From: Annona cherimola
Lineage: Eukaryota; Streptophyta; Magnoliopsida; Magnoliales; Annonaceae
Assembly (NCBI GenBank): GCA_030490835.1
Contig: CM059971.1
Coordinates: forward strand, 4,627,059 to 4,691,058
Direction of reading: 5' to 3'
DNA length: 64,000 nucleotides
Of this stretch, positions 11,761 to 23,689 are shown piece after piece. Every line of letters begins with the position of its first letter. Within the stretch, counting starts at the first letter, position 1. Below the pieces are notes generated by a model. That model did not search any database, had not been told where the DNA came from, and worked only from the letters and a program-made list of their open reading frames with translations. Both the position numbers and the translations under genes were made by a program.

Positions 11761-12190
11761 TAAAAAAAAGAGTCCACCCATAGGAAGCACTTCCCTTGGG
11801 AAAAAAAAGGAAGCTGGGCATTTTGGTAATTTTACAGCGAGAGTATAATAACTTAAAAACGTGAGTATGTTTGGTTTTTTGATAAAATTTGTATTATATA
11901 TATACAAAATCTCAATCTATTGCATTCATTTGCTAGATCAAATATTAAAATGTATGTGGACATAATTTCTCATCATTTGAAAATTTCTAAAAATTTTTTT
12001 GTACAAAAAATTATTTTTTAAAAAGATTTCATTATAATTGGTAAAGTTAGAAAATATAAATTTTATTAGAAGTTATTTTATATTATTTAAAGTTAATATA
12101 ATCATGGTACTCTCAAAAATAACAAGTTCTTTTATTTTTCTCGAATTTTGAAAATTTATTAATATTTTATTATTTTTTGAATAAAATCGG

Positions 12191-13206
12191 ATCTAACAGC
12201 ATCTAACAACATCTAACAGTATCTAACAACATCTAATTTTTAAAATTAATAAGTTAATCCTAATTTAACACCTGTAATATAATCCTAGGTCCCTTATAAT
12301 GTCATTTAGACCTTAAATTCAGAATTTGAAACCCATATTATATGATTTAATAAAATCATTATAATCTAACAGCGTCTAATCGCATCTAACCGCATCTAAC
12401 AGCATCTAATTTTTGAAATTAATAAGTTAATCATAATTTAACACCTGTAATATGATCCTAGGCCCCTTATAAGGTCATTTAGACCTTAATTACGGAATTT
12501 GAAACCCATATAATATGATTTAAAGAAATCCAACTTAATCTAACAGTGTCTAACGGCATCTAACAGCATCTAACAATATCTAACCGCATCTAACAGCATC
12601 TAATTTTTAAAATTAATAAGTTAATCTTAATTTAACACCTGTAATATGATCCTAGGCCCCTTATAAGATCATTTAGACCTTAATTACGGAATTTGAAACC
12701 CATATAATATGATTTAAAGAAATCCAACTTAATCTAACAGCGTCTAACGGCATCTAACAGCATCTAACAGCATCTAACAGCATCTAACAACATCTAATTT
12801 TTGAAATTAATAAGTTAATCTTAATTTAACACCTGTAATATGATCCTAGGCCCCTTATAAGGTCATTTAGACGTTAATTACGGAATTTGAAACCCATATA
12901 ATATGATTTAAAGAAATCCAACTTAATTTAACAGCGTCTAACGGCATCTAACGGCATCTAACAGCATCTAACAGTATCTAATTTTTGAAATTAATAAGTT
13001 AATCTTAATTTAACACTTGTAATATGATCATAGGCCCCTTATAAGGTCATTTAGACCTTAATTACGGAATTTGAAACCCACATAATATGATTTAAAGAAA
13101 TCCAACTTAATCTAACAACGTCTAACGGCATCTAACGGCATCTAACAGCATCTAACAGAATCTAACCGCATCTAACAGCATCTAACCGTATCTAACCGCA
13201 TCTAAT
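12191..13206 (-). repeat. TTAGATGCTG 10-bp array with spacers, element A
   Basis: On the plus strand the word is CATCTAACAG with variants (CGTCTAACGG, CATCTAACCG, CATCTAACAA). Runs of four to ten words alternate with a ~125-bp spacer. That spacer contains TTAACACCTGTAATATGATC, CTAGGCCCCTTATAAG and AATTACGGAATTTG. Spacers begin near 12231, 12409, 12600, 12794 and 12978. The outermost one (12231) is a distinct subtype with CCTAGGTCCCTTATAATG and AATTCAGAATTTG. Confidence 0.9.
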
Positions 13207-13827
13207 TTTTGAAATTTTATAAATATTTTACCTAATTTATGTATTTTGCACAAGATATATAATTAATAATTCATTTCATAACTATGGAAACCTTTCAATA
13301 ATTTTAAAACTAAATAAATAATAATTAAAAATATTAACTAATTTGAATTAAATAAAATCAAAATTTACGTAAATATATAAAATTGTAAAAATTATTATTT
13401 ATGACGCTATAAAACTAAAATTGTAAGAAATTATATATAACTGTAATTTATATTTAATATATAAATATATGTTTCTTTTTGGGATTGGTTAAATAATCAA
13501 TTTAGTAAATAACTATGTTTAATAAAAATTTTATAATGAAAATTATTTAAATTCTATAATAATATTATTACAGATTATATTACAAAAATATAATAATTGT
13601 AATTTTTTGTTACTATTAATAATTAAATTAAACAAGAAATACAAATTTATTTACTCCAAATGAACTTAATGTGGACTAATAATTTAATTAAAATTTACGT
13701 TGAATATAAAATTTATACAAACTTTTATGTTAACACCTCTAAAAATGATCGTTTGTGTTATATCTCCTGTAAATTTTCTATAAAAAACAAAATATTTTTA
13801 GAAATCAAATATTCGTTTTTGATTTAA

Positions 13828-15110
13828 ACCCGCGGATTTATTTTAGAAAATAAAACAAATCATTTATGAACGCCCGTGGGACATATATATTTTCAGAAAA
13901 CAAAATATTCAATTTTAGGATGCCTGTGGGATAGATATATATTTTCAGAAAACAAAATATTCATTGTTTAGATGCTCGGTGGACAGACATATATTTTTAG
14001 AAAATAAATATTCATTTTTGGACTCCCGCGCCACACATGTATATATTTTAGAAAATAAAATATTCATTTTTGGACACCCGCGCCACACATATATATATTT
14101 TAGAAAATAAAATATTCATTTTTCAACGCCCGTGGGTCAGATATATATATTTTAGAAAATAAAATATTCATTTTAGGAATATTTACCAATCTTCAATCTA
14201 ATAAAATTACCAATCTTCAATTATGTTGCTAAAAGTATTTACCAATCTTCAATCTAATAAAATTATTTTGAATCACATATACACCAACCTTCTAAAAACA
14301 CATTTAATCATAAGATTTTTTTTTTTTGCAAGCATGAAGCCTATAGGAGCTGGCTTTGCATTGAAATACCTCAACAACAGAAAGGATCAATTCATGATAG
14401 TTTACATGCATTAATGATGCCAAGTAATGATGCCAAGTTGTAGTGTAAAATGAGAACAAGTTATTTTCTTTTTTTTTTTTAGTCGCTTTTCAATGCTTCT
14501 AAAACACATATATTTTAGAAAAACAAAACATTTATTTTTGGACGCCCATGTGACACATATATATTTTAGAAAAACAAAACATTCATTTTTGGAGGTCCGC
14601 TGGACACATGTATATATTTTAGAAAATAAAATATTCATTCTTGGACGCCCCCGAGACACATATATATATTAGAAAACAAAATATTCATTTTTGGATTCCC
14701 GCAGGACACATATATATTTTAGAAAAACAAAACATTCATTTTTGGAAGCCCGTGGGACACATACATATTTTAGAAAAATAAAATATTCATTTTTAGAAGT
14801 CCGCGGGACACATATATATTTTAGAAAAATAAAATATTCATTTTTTGAATGACCGAAGGACACATATATTAATTAAAATATTCATTCTTGGACACCCGCG
14901 GGACACATATATTTTGGAAAAACAAAACATTTATTTTTGGAGGCCCGCAGGACACATATATATATTTTAGAAAATAAAATATTCATTTTTGGAGGCCCGC
15001 GGGACATGTATATATTTTAGAAAAACAAAACATTCATTTTTGGAAACCCGCAGAACATATATATATTTTATAAAAACAAAACATTCATTTTTGGAGGCCC
15101 AGGAGAAACA
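13828..15110 (-). repeat. CCCRYGGG minisatellite, element A (two blocks)
   Basis: The ~51-bp monomer contains a CCCGNGGG-like core, an AAATGAATATTTT-like segment and ATATATA; on this strand it reads as CATTTTTGGACGCCCGYGGGACACATATATATTTTAGAAAA-type units. Blocks are about 13828-14183 and 14513-15110, separated by an unrelated insert. Open frames here repeat the peptide motif SKNECFVFLKYI because the monomer length is a multiple of three, so they are not genes. Confidence 0.85.
14190..14510. other. Insert splitting the minisatellite of element A
   Basis: Begins with a local duplication of ATTTACCAATCTTCAATCTA (about 14190-14260). Then comes a pyrimidine run ending in TTTTTTTTTTGCAAG (about 14320-14332) and a short non-AT-rich piece that translates as MKPIGAGFALKYLNNRKDQF and stops at 14414. 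The layout resembles a splice acceptor followed by a small exon, so a captured host fragment is possible, but the product is not recognised. Confidence 0.35.
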
Positions 15111-16895
15111 TTCATTATAAGTGTTTTGATTTTTAAAATATTTTGAGTGAATGCTTATCACATGTTAGTTGATTTGCAATTGAATCAAAATAAGTAATAA
15201 TATTTATTATATATTTATTTAGGATTTGTAAAATCACGTATTTTAAGTGTATCTAATATCATCTAATTTTAATATTTTATATAAGTTTATGTACTTTGCA
15301 AAATATATATACTTAATAATTCATTTTAAAACTATGCAAACCTTGATTTTGAATTAAATAAATTTCAAACTAAATAAATATATAAACTATAATTAAGATA
15401 ATAATTAATTTAAATTAAATAAATATATAATTATAATTTAGATTTAGTAATAAAAAAATATAAAAATTATTTTTAATTTCATTTAAATAAAAATATCTAA
15501 ATTTTTTAATAGTAAAAATTAAAATCTATAAACATTCTTTGAAAAAAGTATATTATGTAAACCTCTATTTTAACAAATCTCTTAGGTACACTTCTACAAA
15601 ACCTCTCATCTATAAAATGTACATGATTTTTCAATTTAATAATAATATTTAAATAAGAATAAATTTGGTCAATATTAATTTTTGTTAATCAAATTTATGT
15701 CAAATAATTGTTTATATATACGACTTTTGAAATTAAAATTTTAATAAATTATATTTATTTGAATGATATATCACTTTAATTTAGATTTAACAATATAATT
15801 GTATATGATTTCTTGGATTATAAATATAAATATAATAAACATTTAAATGTTATATTTTAAAATTTTTAAAATTAAAAAGGGTTGTTGTGTTAAATTGGTC
15901 AACATATATCAGTTTTCTTTATATGAGTAATAATTCAATATAATCGGATTGCGTGAAAGTATTAATGAAACATATTTTTTGTCTTAAATATTTTTAAATA
16001 TAAATTATTTACTTTGTTTAGCAACATTTTTCCTATAATATATATATATATATATATATATTACTTAAAAATTTTGAATGCATATACTTTTGGGATTATT
16101 TTCTTTTGTATTAAGCTATTTTGCAAATTTAGTGGATTACATCTGCAAAAATTTATAAAATCAAAATCAAAATCTATAAGCATTCTTTAAAAAAGTATAA
16201 AACTTCTATATTTGTTATAAAATAGATCATTTTGCATAGATATGAGAAAAGGAATTAAACAAGTCAGAAATAATTAAAATATATTATCTAAAATTTTATT
16301 TAGGAAAATCATATTTATAATGTCAGAAACTTTAATAGGAAGTACATAATAGATCAGTTTGTACTAATTTTAAAAATATAAAATATTATAATCTTTCCAT
16401 AGAAAGAGGACTACATATGTTAAATAAAACTAAGTAATTTTAAATATAAATAACGTAGTAATGTAGATATTTACTAGCCATCTAAATAAGTTAGGGGTAA
16501 AACTATAAATGATTTAAATGACTTAAATTGATCCTACATGAGTTAATAAATTATAAATATAAGGCAAATTAATAAGCTTAAAAGAAATTAAAAAATAATA
16601 ATAATCGAAAACATTTACTAGCCTATTGGATTAGCTTCAAGCAAACTAATATCATTAGGTGATCAACAAATAACATTTGTATATTTGGTAGGAGACAAAA
16701 TCGGTTATCATACAAAATAAAGTATAAAATCATTTCAGTCAATTTGGAATTATATAATTAAAATGGAATTAGATAGTCTGAAAAATAAATTAATTAGTTT
16801 TATTAGCTAATTAAATAATACAAACAAAATTATAAATATCTTTTTTAATAGAAAAATTACAAAGTACTTTAATGTTGCATATTATCAAAAAGGAG
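15111..16895. other. AT-rich backbone of element A; (TA)n microsatellite
   Basis: No coding. Very AT-rich sequence, with a (TA)n tract at about 16035-16062. Related backbone sequence is seen in elements B and C. Confidence 0.5.
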
Positions 16896-16899
16896 CTTG

Positions 16900-17640
16900 C
16901 ATGTGCAACAGTTTTGAATGCACCACCAGAGTACCGACTCCGTGCTCCATCATCCCGAAAAGATGCTCGCTGTTGCCATCTTCTCCCTAATCGAAGGCCC
17001 TTTCAACCCCAAATTACAGTAACCCATTTTTTTTAAAAAAATTAATAACAGAAATGAAGCTGTTAATGGCAGTTATTAAAAACTGACCAAAATTACAACA
17101 AACACCGAACAACAGCCCTACATCTTCTCTATGTTTGTAATAGCAGTTGCCATTTTTCTCCAACCAACAGCTGCTATTTGAAGGACAAAGTCCATCAAAA
17201 CGGCAACTAGCAGCGATTTCAAGCAACGTACATTCCAAGCAACCGACTTCCATGAAATCCAGCAGTGGCATCTCACCATCTTCTCCATCGCAATCAGCAG
17301 CCCTAATCCATCCACGAACATGAAACATCCAAATACAACACTTGGATCGAGCCTCGGAAGAAGAATGGCGGCAAAGAGAATCGACGTCGCTCTCTTCCTG
17401 TCTTTGCTGATTCCGTTGGGGGTAGGGTGGTAGAGAACGCTGCCGCGGGAGCAGACACCCTCTTAAAATCAACAACAAATCTATCCTCTCCCGTGGCTGT
17501 CTCTAAATCCCTCGAAAAATTAATACCCACCTGCAATGAAGAAGAAGAAAACCCATTAATCTCCCATGGTGGTCTTCATTGTTTCTCTCCTTGAGTAGAC
17601 AGAAAACGACATAAACAGCTAGCAATTTTCTTGGGCAATA
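16900..17640 (-). other. GC-richer variable segment (cargo-like) of element A
   Basis: In element orientation a pyrimidine-rich leader is followed by an ATG at about 17671-17669 (MADSGDDLNILPKKIASCLC). After that comes TTCTTCATTGCAG followed by GTGGG, like an intron acceptor, and then a region open for 154 codons (17478-17014). Element C has a similar start (MVNSRNGLNFELLRKTVA), but the following sequence differs in A, B and C. No known protein is recognised. It could be host sequence acquired by the element (Pack-MULE style) or remnants of an original element gene. Confidence 0.4.
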
Positions 17641-18016
17641 TGTTCAAATCATCTCCACTATCTGCCATTATCAAAAAGGAAGAAAGGAACACGGAAGAGG
17701 GAAGGATGAATGAAGAGCCAGGGGAGATATGGAGAAGACGCGCAAGTCCGGCACACAATTCGATGTTCCCCAGTTGTTTTTTCAGCTTCCAAAAATGCCC
17801 AAATGCATCTCAGCCATCCAGCCTAATTTAACGGTGAAGATGTAGCTTCCCATGGGAAAAGCCGAGGAAGTGCTTCCCATGGGTTGGGGCTCTAACAAAA
17901 AATGTAAAAACAGTGCTCGAGTTGAATTTCAAGTTCGCAATAGGTGGGCCCAATTGTTCGGTAACCATTTCCATGGGATGGAGCCGGAGGATCTGGGAAG
18001 TGGGAAGGCGATCCCC

Positions 18017-18300
18017 TGCACCCGGGTGCACTTAGCTTCAATGTACGCGGGTGCATTAAATTATTTATTTTTATTTTTTAAATTTGTTTATATAAATGTT
18101 AAACTAAATGTATTTAACAAGTGTATCAATTTTTAATATTTTTGGAGTATTTTAAATATTTATTTTTTATTTTGAAAATCAGTAGTAAAAATTGATACAC
18201 ATATTAAATACACTTAGATCAACACTTGTATAAAAAAATTTTAAAAAAATTTAAAAATGAGAATACACTGTGATGCACTAAAGCTAAATGTACTCAGAGG
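18017..18300. mobile_element. Foldback MITE
   Basis: The left arm (CACTTAGCTTCAATGTAC, then TGTTAAACTAAATGTATTTAAC and GTGTATCAATTTTTA) pairs with the right arm (TAAAAATTGATACACATATT, then CACTTAGATCAACA and CACTAAAGCTAAATGTAC). The outer left end contains a 14-bp palindrome TGCACCCGGGTGCA at 18017-18030. Non-coding, same family as 33982-34340. Confidence 0.75.
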
Positions 18301-18764
18301 ATCCCGTTCCAAGGATCTGTTCCTAAAATATAATTCGAGTGTCACCGACGAAATTGCTAAAACATTTATAGTTCCTCAATAATAGTACCTTTTGAATCCA
18401 TCCTTCATCTCAAATTCACGGACAGGACGAAAAAACACAGGAAAAAAACGAAAACAAAAGTTCATCAATTTTATATAAAGGACACCAACTTCTATAAACC
18501 ATATTCCCTTTTTTATCGCACCGGGTCACAAATATGGTCATCTGCCACCAGGTCCAAAATTTTTTATTTGTTATAAAACTATTAATTTAAATATATTTAA
18601 TTTGTAAATTAAGTTTTCTAATTTTTGCGGTCAAAAATAACTAAAATACTCATATGTTTAAAAGTTCAAAAAGTTTATATACTTCTCTGGCTAAAAATGC
18701 CTAAATTCTTTCATCAAAAAAATGTCAATGCTCGACTCGTAGTGGTCAGCACTCGGCTGGAGTA
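18301..18764. other. No gene recognised
   Basis: Sequence downstream of the truncated receptor kinase pseudogene. The expected remainder of the kinase domain (activation segment and C-lobe) is absent here. Confidence 0.4.
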
Positions 18765-20705
18765 CCGGCCTAAAAGCTTGGCTATGCCAAAATCTGCAAC
18801 CTTAGGACAAAATGCACCATCCAAGAGTATGTTCTCCGGCTTGATGTCGCAATGCAGGATGCACTCTTTGCATTCTTCATGTAAATATGCTAATCCCTTG
18901 GCTATTCCTCGCGCAATTTGATATCTTATTCCAATTTAAAACACTACAGCTCTGCCCAACCCCAAACAAATGAGAAGCTAGTGATCCATTAGGCATGAAA
19001 TCATAAACCAACAACCTCTTCCAACCTTCGGAGCAAAATCCACGAAGCCGATCCAAATTAACATGCTGAATCTTCCCAATTGTGCTTACTTCTGATCTAA
19101 ATTGCTTCTCTCCTTGGCGAAGGCCTTCCAACTTCTTCACTGCAATAATAGACGAATTAGGAAGAGTTCCTTTAAAAAAAGAACCAAAGCTTCCAGCTCC
19201 CAACTTTTCTGCAAAATTATTAGTAGCACTTTGCAAATCTTTGTACTTGAATGGGATAAGGATTAAGCACATAAAAAATTCGATACGTGAACCTGCAGTC
19301 TCCTTTGACATCTCCAAATCAACATTGAAATAATGAGCAAAGATGCAAAAATGCCAATGATTGTGCTTAGAATGACCAAAGAAGGCATGCTCCACTTCGC
19401 ATTTCTACCGTCTGCTGAAACACGAACATAAAGATCTCCTCTATTAATATCACCATCACTTAGCTTTCGTAGGTTCAACAAATCTCCCTTCCATATCAAG
19501 CATTCGCTACAATTATAGGAATATGCAGAGCAAGAACAATCATCCAAGCACACTGCCTCGCATTTTTTAACTCGCTCAACAACTAAAGTTCTTGAATTTA
19601 TAGGTAGCTTGATGTTGGGGATCTTCTGAAACATTACCTTTTTACCGTTCACGAACTTATCGTCAGAACATATCACATCATCCTCCTCTACACAACCTTC
19701 AGCCCAGCCACCCATCTCCCAATTTTCAGGAGATCGTGGGCGAAAGTCCTGCAAACATCGGCACAAGGTTGAGGTGTCTGAATCACAGACCCCAAAAGCT
19801 CCGCAAACAGCAAAGACATCACACTTATCTTCAGGATAGGACCTAAAAACATTCCAGTACTTGTTCTCATCCTCCCAACTCCAATCATTAAATTGTCCTG
19901 CTGTTCCCAAAACAAACATTACAAAAGACCCCTCTTTTACAAGTTAGAGGAAGTTCTCTCTCTCATTTGTAACGTACATGGACAGAACAACCCTTGGCTC
20001 AGTGTGAAGTCTTGTGGATTGAGGGATTAAGGAGAACCTCTGGCCGTCCCACATTCCAGATCTCCAGTACCTGTGAGAGTCATTCCACAGCATGAAATAC
20101 TGATTAGTGCCATCTGCTTCTATCTGAAACGAGTAAGCATCTGGAGCGGGATCTTCTAAGTTCCTCCATGAGATGAGGCGCTGGCGAAGTCCAGTGCTTT
20201 TTTTAAAACCAAATTTTTGTTTGGGTAGCCATGTATCTGTTGGGTGATCGAAGCTCTGCCATGTCACCAGAGTTGAGTTGGACCTGTCCCTTAGGACAAG
20301 ATTTCCATTGTTGAGAAGGATCGCAATGGTACTGTTTGAGGCTGTACAGGTGGAATTGGATGACCAAGTGAGTATTTTGGAATGGTTGACGAGGATTAGA
20401 TTTCCATTTTCGGATATTTTCAGCTGCGATGAAGTATCAGGAAGGGGCGCTTCTCTGTTGGCTACCCAAACAAATGTTGGAACGGATATTTTATTGCACC
20501 AGATTCCAATATAGTACTTTCCGGATTGGCCTGGCGTGAAGAACCCCAGTTTGAAGTTGCCGCCTTTGGATGTTATTGTCTGATTTCCAGATAGAGGCTG
20601 CTGTTGAGAGATGGTGTCCGCTCCTAGGATAATATGGACTTTAGTCACCAAGCAGAGAAGAAGAAAAACATTGAGAACGAACAACCGCAGCGTCATGGCT
20701 TCCAT
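18765..20705 (-). pseudogene. G-type lectin S-receptor-like Ser/Thr kinase pseudogene (At2g19130/SD2-5-like)
   Basis: Plasma-membrane receptor kinase family. The start is taken at the ATG on 20703-20705 (MEAMTLRLF), since a hydrophobic signal peptide (LFVLNVFLLLCLV) follows directly and the gene-fragment copy at 22.5 kb starts at the same codon. Domains in order: B-lectin (FVWVANREAPLPDT, WSSNST, SFDHPTDTWLP); S-locus glycoprotein region (YWRSGMWDGQ, CDVFAVCGAFGVC, CRCLQDFRP); PAN/apple (CEAVCLDDCSCSAYSYNCS); transmembrane helix (about 19340-19400). The kinase N-lobe has LGAGSFG and IAVKKLEG, then the catalytic loop HCDIKPEN and VADFG. Lesions seen: an in-frame TAA at 19944-19946; a frame change between the transmembrane helix and the kinase near 19260-19340; a one-base frame change near 18930 before the RYQIARG segment; and loss of everything after about 18765. 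The protein cannot be made intact. Confidence 0.88.
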
Positions 20706-20914
20706 CTCCACATGAATCAAACGAGACAAAGCCACTGACGTATAAACCACAAAGGAAGAAAGAGTTCTCGAGGCGATTCAGAAATCGTTTGGAAACGTTT
20801 TAGAAGTCAGAATATGTCCATACATGTGAACTTCATTGATAGAGTTATTTTAATAGAAATAAAATCGATAGAGTTATTTAAAGATGAGTTCTGATCTTAT
20901 GAAAAGGGTGGATG

Positions 20915-21735
20915 GAAGTGCAAAAATTTATTTTTTTATTTTTAAAAATATTCTTTTATAGAACTGTTAACTTGAGTGATTTAATCTACAAGAAAATTTT
21001 TATCATTTATTTTTTATTTTTAAAAATAACAAAAATTCTCTGGTTTTGAAAAAATAAAAAAATATATACAAATCTCTAAAAATGGTAAAATTTAATACGT
21101 ATATTAAATGCACTTAAGTTAACAATTTTATAAAAAAAAGTTATACTTTTTTCACTAGGGTGTATTGAAATTCCATAACCCAGCCGCTTTAAAAATATAT
21201 CTACAAACATATAAAATAATAAATATAAGTTTATCTACACTTAAAATATTTAAGAGCATGTTTTGCTATCCAAAAAATTTTTAATATAAAATCTTTTATT
21301 CTTTACTGTTATCTTATTTTTCATTATTTTTTCATATTTTCTTATATAATTATTATACTTTTCAATCATTTTTACATAATTAATTTATCTATTTTAATTT
21401 TATTCTCTTTACTTTTTATTATTGTCACATCATATCATATCTTTTTCTTTTATTTTAAGTACTTACACATTAAAAACTTTTCATCCAAAAATTTTATTAT
21501 TTCCCAAATACACCCTAAAAAGATATTACTCACTGAAATAGTATCGAGACACTTATTATACTAAAATCAGCCTCCATTTTATTATGATTTTCTAGCCTTC
21601 CAACAATAATGGCTCCATCAATTTCCCCAAATTCCCTTTCCGTGTTTGCCCAAGAAGGCCCATTCCCCTCGATTATTGTACATCGCCCTTCTTAGTAGCT
21701 GGGCTTCCCGCAATTGTTATTAGTAAAAAATGTGT
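20915..21735. repeat. Segmental duplicate, copy 1 (paralogous to 30090-31565)
   Basis: It runs collinear with 30090-31565. Both start with a foldback MITE (AACTGTTAAC, then CTACAAGAAAATTTTTATCA). Both continue with ACATATAAAATAATAAATATAAG, a Tourist-like MITE, GAGACACTT, TAATGGCTTC or TAATGGCTCC, AAATTCCCTTTC, and GCTGGGCTTCCC or GCTGGGCTCCC. Copy 1 lacks the ~610-bp insertion seen in copy 2. No gene is recognisable in either. Confidence 0.75.
21254..21515. mobile_element. Tourist-like MITE with TAA target duplication
   Basis: The ends are GAGCATGTTTTGC and CAAATACACCC, flanked by TAA at 21251-21253 and 21516-21518. A 3-bp TAA duplication is typical of PIF/Harbinger-derived MITEs. Non-coding. 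Confidence 0.6.
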
Positions 21736-22379
21736 CTTCATCATACGTAATGAACGAAAGTATTGGAGAATGCAAGAATCTATGAGCAACCAACTTTATT
21801 AGTTGCACCAAATAGTCATTTATAAGAGAATTTTTATTCCTAAAGTACATAATTAAGCCACGAAATATGTACAACCAAGTAAATAGTCTTCTTGCAAATG
21901 ATCATACGCCACAAAAGAATTTCTAACAAAATGATATTTATAGAAAAACTTTTAACTTTTTACAACAATATCTAGAGAAGGGGAAAAAACTTTGCTTACA
22001 TCGGATTCGACAATCCAATTGCATGCATAATGAATGTAGGATTTAGATTGGATTTTCAGTCAATCTAAATTGCTAGAGGTGATGCTCATCCATGTGGACG
22101 ACAGTGAGTTGCCTGCCACCAACAAAGGATAGCGCAACTGATGAATTTTCTAACGACTTGACTCAATCCTGCCCCCGCCCTCCCCCACGACCCAAGGCGA
22201 GCATCGGCGTCATCACCAGCAAACACCAAGAAGGGCCAGTAAACCAAGGTCCCGTGGACTTGGACTTTGAGGGAAGGTATTATAGGCCGGCAAATCAAGA
22301 AGTTTCCGATTTTTCCATTCATCTGGTGGAGTTTTCATGACTAAATGGAGTTATTTTATAACAAAATGCCAATATAGCA
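21736..22379. other. No gene recognised
   Basis: Mixed-composition sequence. A moderately GC-rich stretch at 22080-22280 gives overlapping short open frames on both strands, none with a recognisable domain. Confidence 0.4.
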
Positions 22380-22612
22380 GTTTTCGGATTGGGCTGGAAT
22401 GAAGAATTCCAGTTCAAAGTTGCCGCCTTTGGATATTATTGTCTGATTTCCGGACAGAGGCTGCTCTTCAGAGATGATGTCTGCTGCCAGGCTAAAACGG
22501 ACTTGAATCACCAAGCAGAGAAGAAGAAAAACAGTGAGAACGAACTACCGCCGCGTCATGGCTTCCATCTCCACATGACTCAAGCAAGACAAAGCCATGA
22601 CGTTGCATAAAC
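22380..22612 (-). pseudogene. 5' fragment of a second lectin receptor-like kinase gene
   Basis: On the minus strand the sequence aligns with the first ~230 bp of the pseudogene at 18.8-20.7 kb, including its upstream sequence (GGTTTATNNAACGTCA-like region). The ATG at 22566-22568 gives MEAMTRR followed by an in-frame TAG, then FVLTVFLLLCLVIQV (signal peptide), QPLSGNQTIISKGGNFELEFF and a break at about 22380. It is truncated inside the B-lectin domain and carries a nonsense codon at position 8. The same orientation and 1.9-kb spacing point to an old tandem duplication. Confidence 0.85.
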
Positions 22613-22999
22613 CACAAAAGAAGAAACAGGATGCGTTTGTTGGGGGTTGAAGAAAGTGGAAAATTTCTGTGGGGAGAATTTCAAAGAAATAAGTTAATGA
22701 ATTATGATTAGGATAGGAGCGGAGGTCCTAATTTCCATATTATCTCCTATATACAGATCATTATGGCAACGTCATTTAACCGTCTCATCTCATGGCCCGA
22801 AGCTAGGAACTCATTCGTCTACCACATTGACAGATTCATTCCATCATTCTTCTGTCCTGCCCTGTTTTGTAATTTAGTGGAGAACCAACCCATGGGAAGC
22901 ACTTCCAGTGCTTTTCCCAGGGGAAGCATCATCTTCACCGTCAATCTAAGGTGGATGGCTACGATGCAATTGGGCATTTTCGGAAAGTGAAAAAATCAT

Positions 23000-23640
23000 A
23001 AGGGAGCATCGATTTCGATGCCAGACTCGTGCGTCACTCACTCTCTCTCTCTCTCTCTGTTTCTTCCATCTTCCTTTCCTCCGTCTTCTTCGCTTTTGGC
23101 CAGCTATGGAGATGGTTGATTTTTCTGAGAGCTGTTTATTTGAATTTGGGGCGGTTGAAATGGTGGCATGCTCGATTCCAGCCTTGGGCTAATGGCTAGT
23201 GGTGGTGGACGACTATTGCTTCCTGTTTTGTTGTAGGTGAAGATGATCGGGGCTGAGGAATCAGATTTGGTGCTATTTTAATCTTTCGAATCAAGTTAGT
23301 GGGTTAGATTCTTGAATCCATGGCTACCGTGGGCGGATCTGAAAAATAATGGACTGCAGATGGTGGCTCGATTCGTCGGCTTGGAACATCAAGACCGCCA
23401 CCAACATAGATGCCGAAGAAGATGGACTTACGCTAGTTAGCTTGCACATCTTAGGTGTAAGAATCGTCCACCGATTTGGTGGGTTTGGGACGCAGCAATG
23501 GCTGCCCGTGGAGAACGGAGGTGGTGGAGCACGGTTGAACAGTGCTCTGATGGTGCATTTGCAATTGTGCACGTGCATCTGTTTTGTAAAATCTAAAAAC
23601 ATCCAGCTTATTTTGTAAAATCTCGACAACAAAAAATAAA
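23000..23640 (+). other. GC-richer variable segment (cargo-like) of element B; CT microsatellite
   Basis: A (CT)n run lies at about 23037-23059 within a pyrimidine-rich leader like those of A and C. The sequence after about 23100 is unlike A or C. Open frames exist on both strands but no known protein is recognised. A poly-pyrimidine leader followed by different GC-richer sequence in each copy fits acquired cargo. Confidence 0.4.
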
Positions 23641-23689
23641 AAGATGGATTTATCTTGTAAAGTCCATTTAAGTCCCTTTAAATAGAAAG

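Larger units (their letters stand above)
11770..17892 (-). mobile_element. Mutator-like non-autonomous element A (6.1 kb)
   Basis: The end at 11770 reads GAGTCCACCCATAGGAAGC. The other end, read in reverse from 17892, is GAGCCCCAACCCATGGGAAG. Both arms then share GGAAGC and GGGCATTTTGG-like blocks. The flanking 9-mers TAAAAAAAA (11761-11769) and TAACAAAAA (17893-17901) differ at one base and fit a Mutator-type 9-bp target duplication. In its own orientation the element runs from 17892 to 11770: TIR and pyrimidine-rich leader, GC-richer cargo, AT-rich backbone, CCCRYGGG minisatellite, AT-rich segment with TATGTTTCTTTTTGGGATTG, TTAGATGCTG array, terminal region. No transposase motif was seen. 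It is inverted relative to elements B and C and forms an inverted pair with B around the receptor kinase pseudogenes. Confidence 0.85.

Noticed and set aside
14411..15161. Minus-strand frames with repeated SKNECFVFLKYI peptides, and similar frames at 53540-53725 and 54323-54559
   Set aside because: The ~51-bp monomer is a multiple of three, so any stop-free monomer frame stays open. They are products of the minisatellite.
22080..22340. Moderately GC-rich open frames on both strands as a possible exon
   Set aside because: No recognisable domain and no supporting splice structure; both strands are open, as expected from composition.
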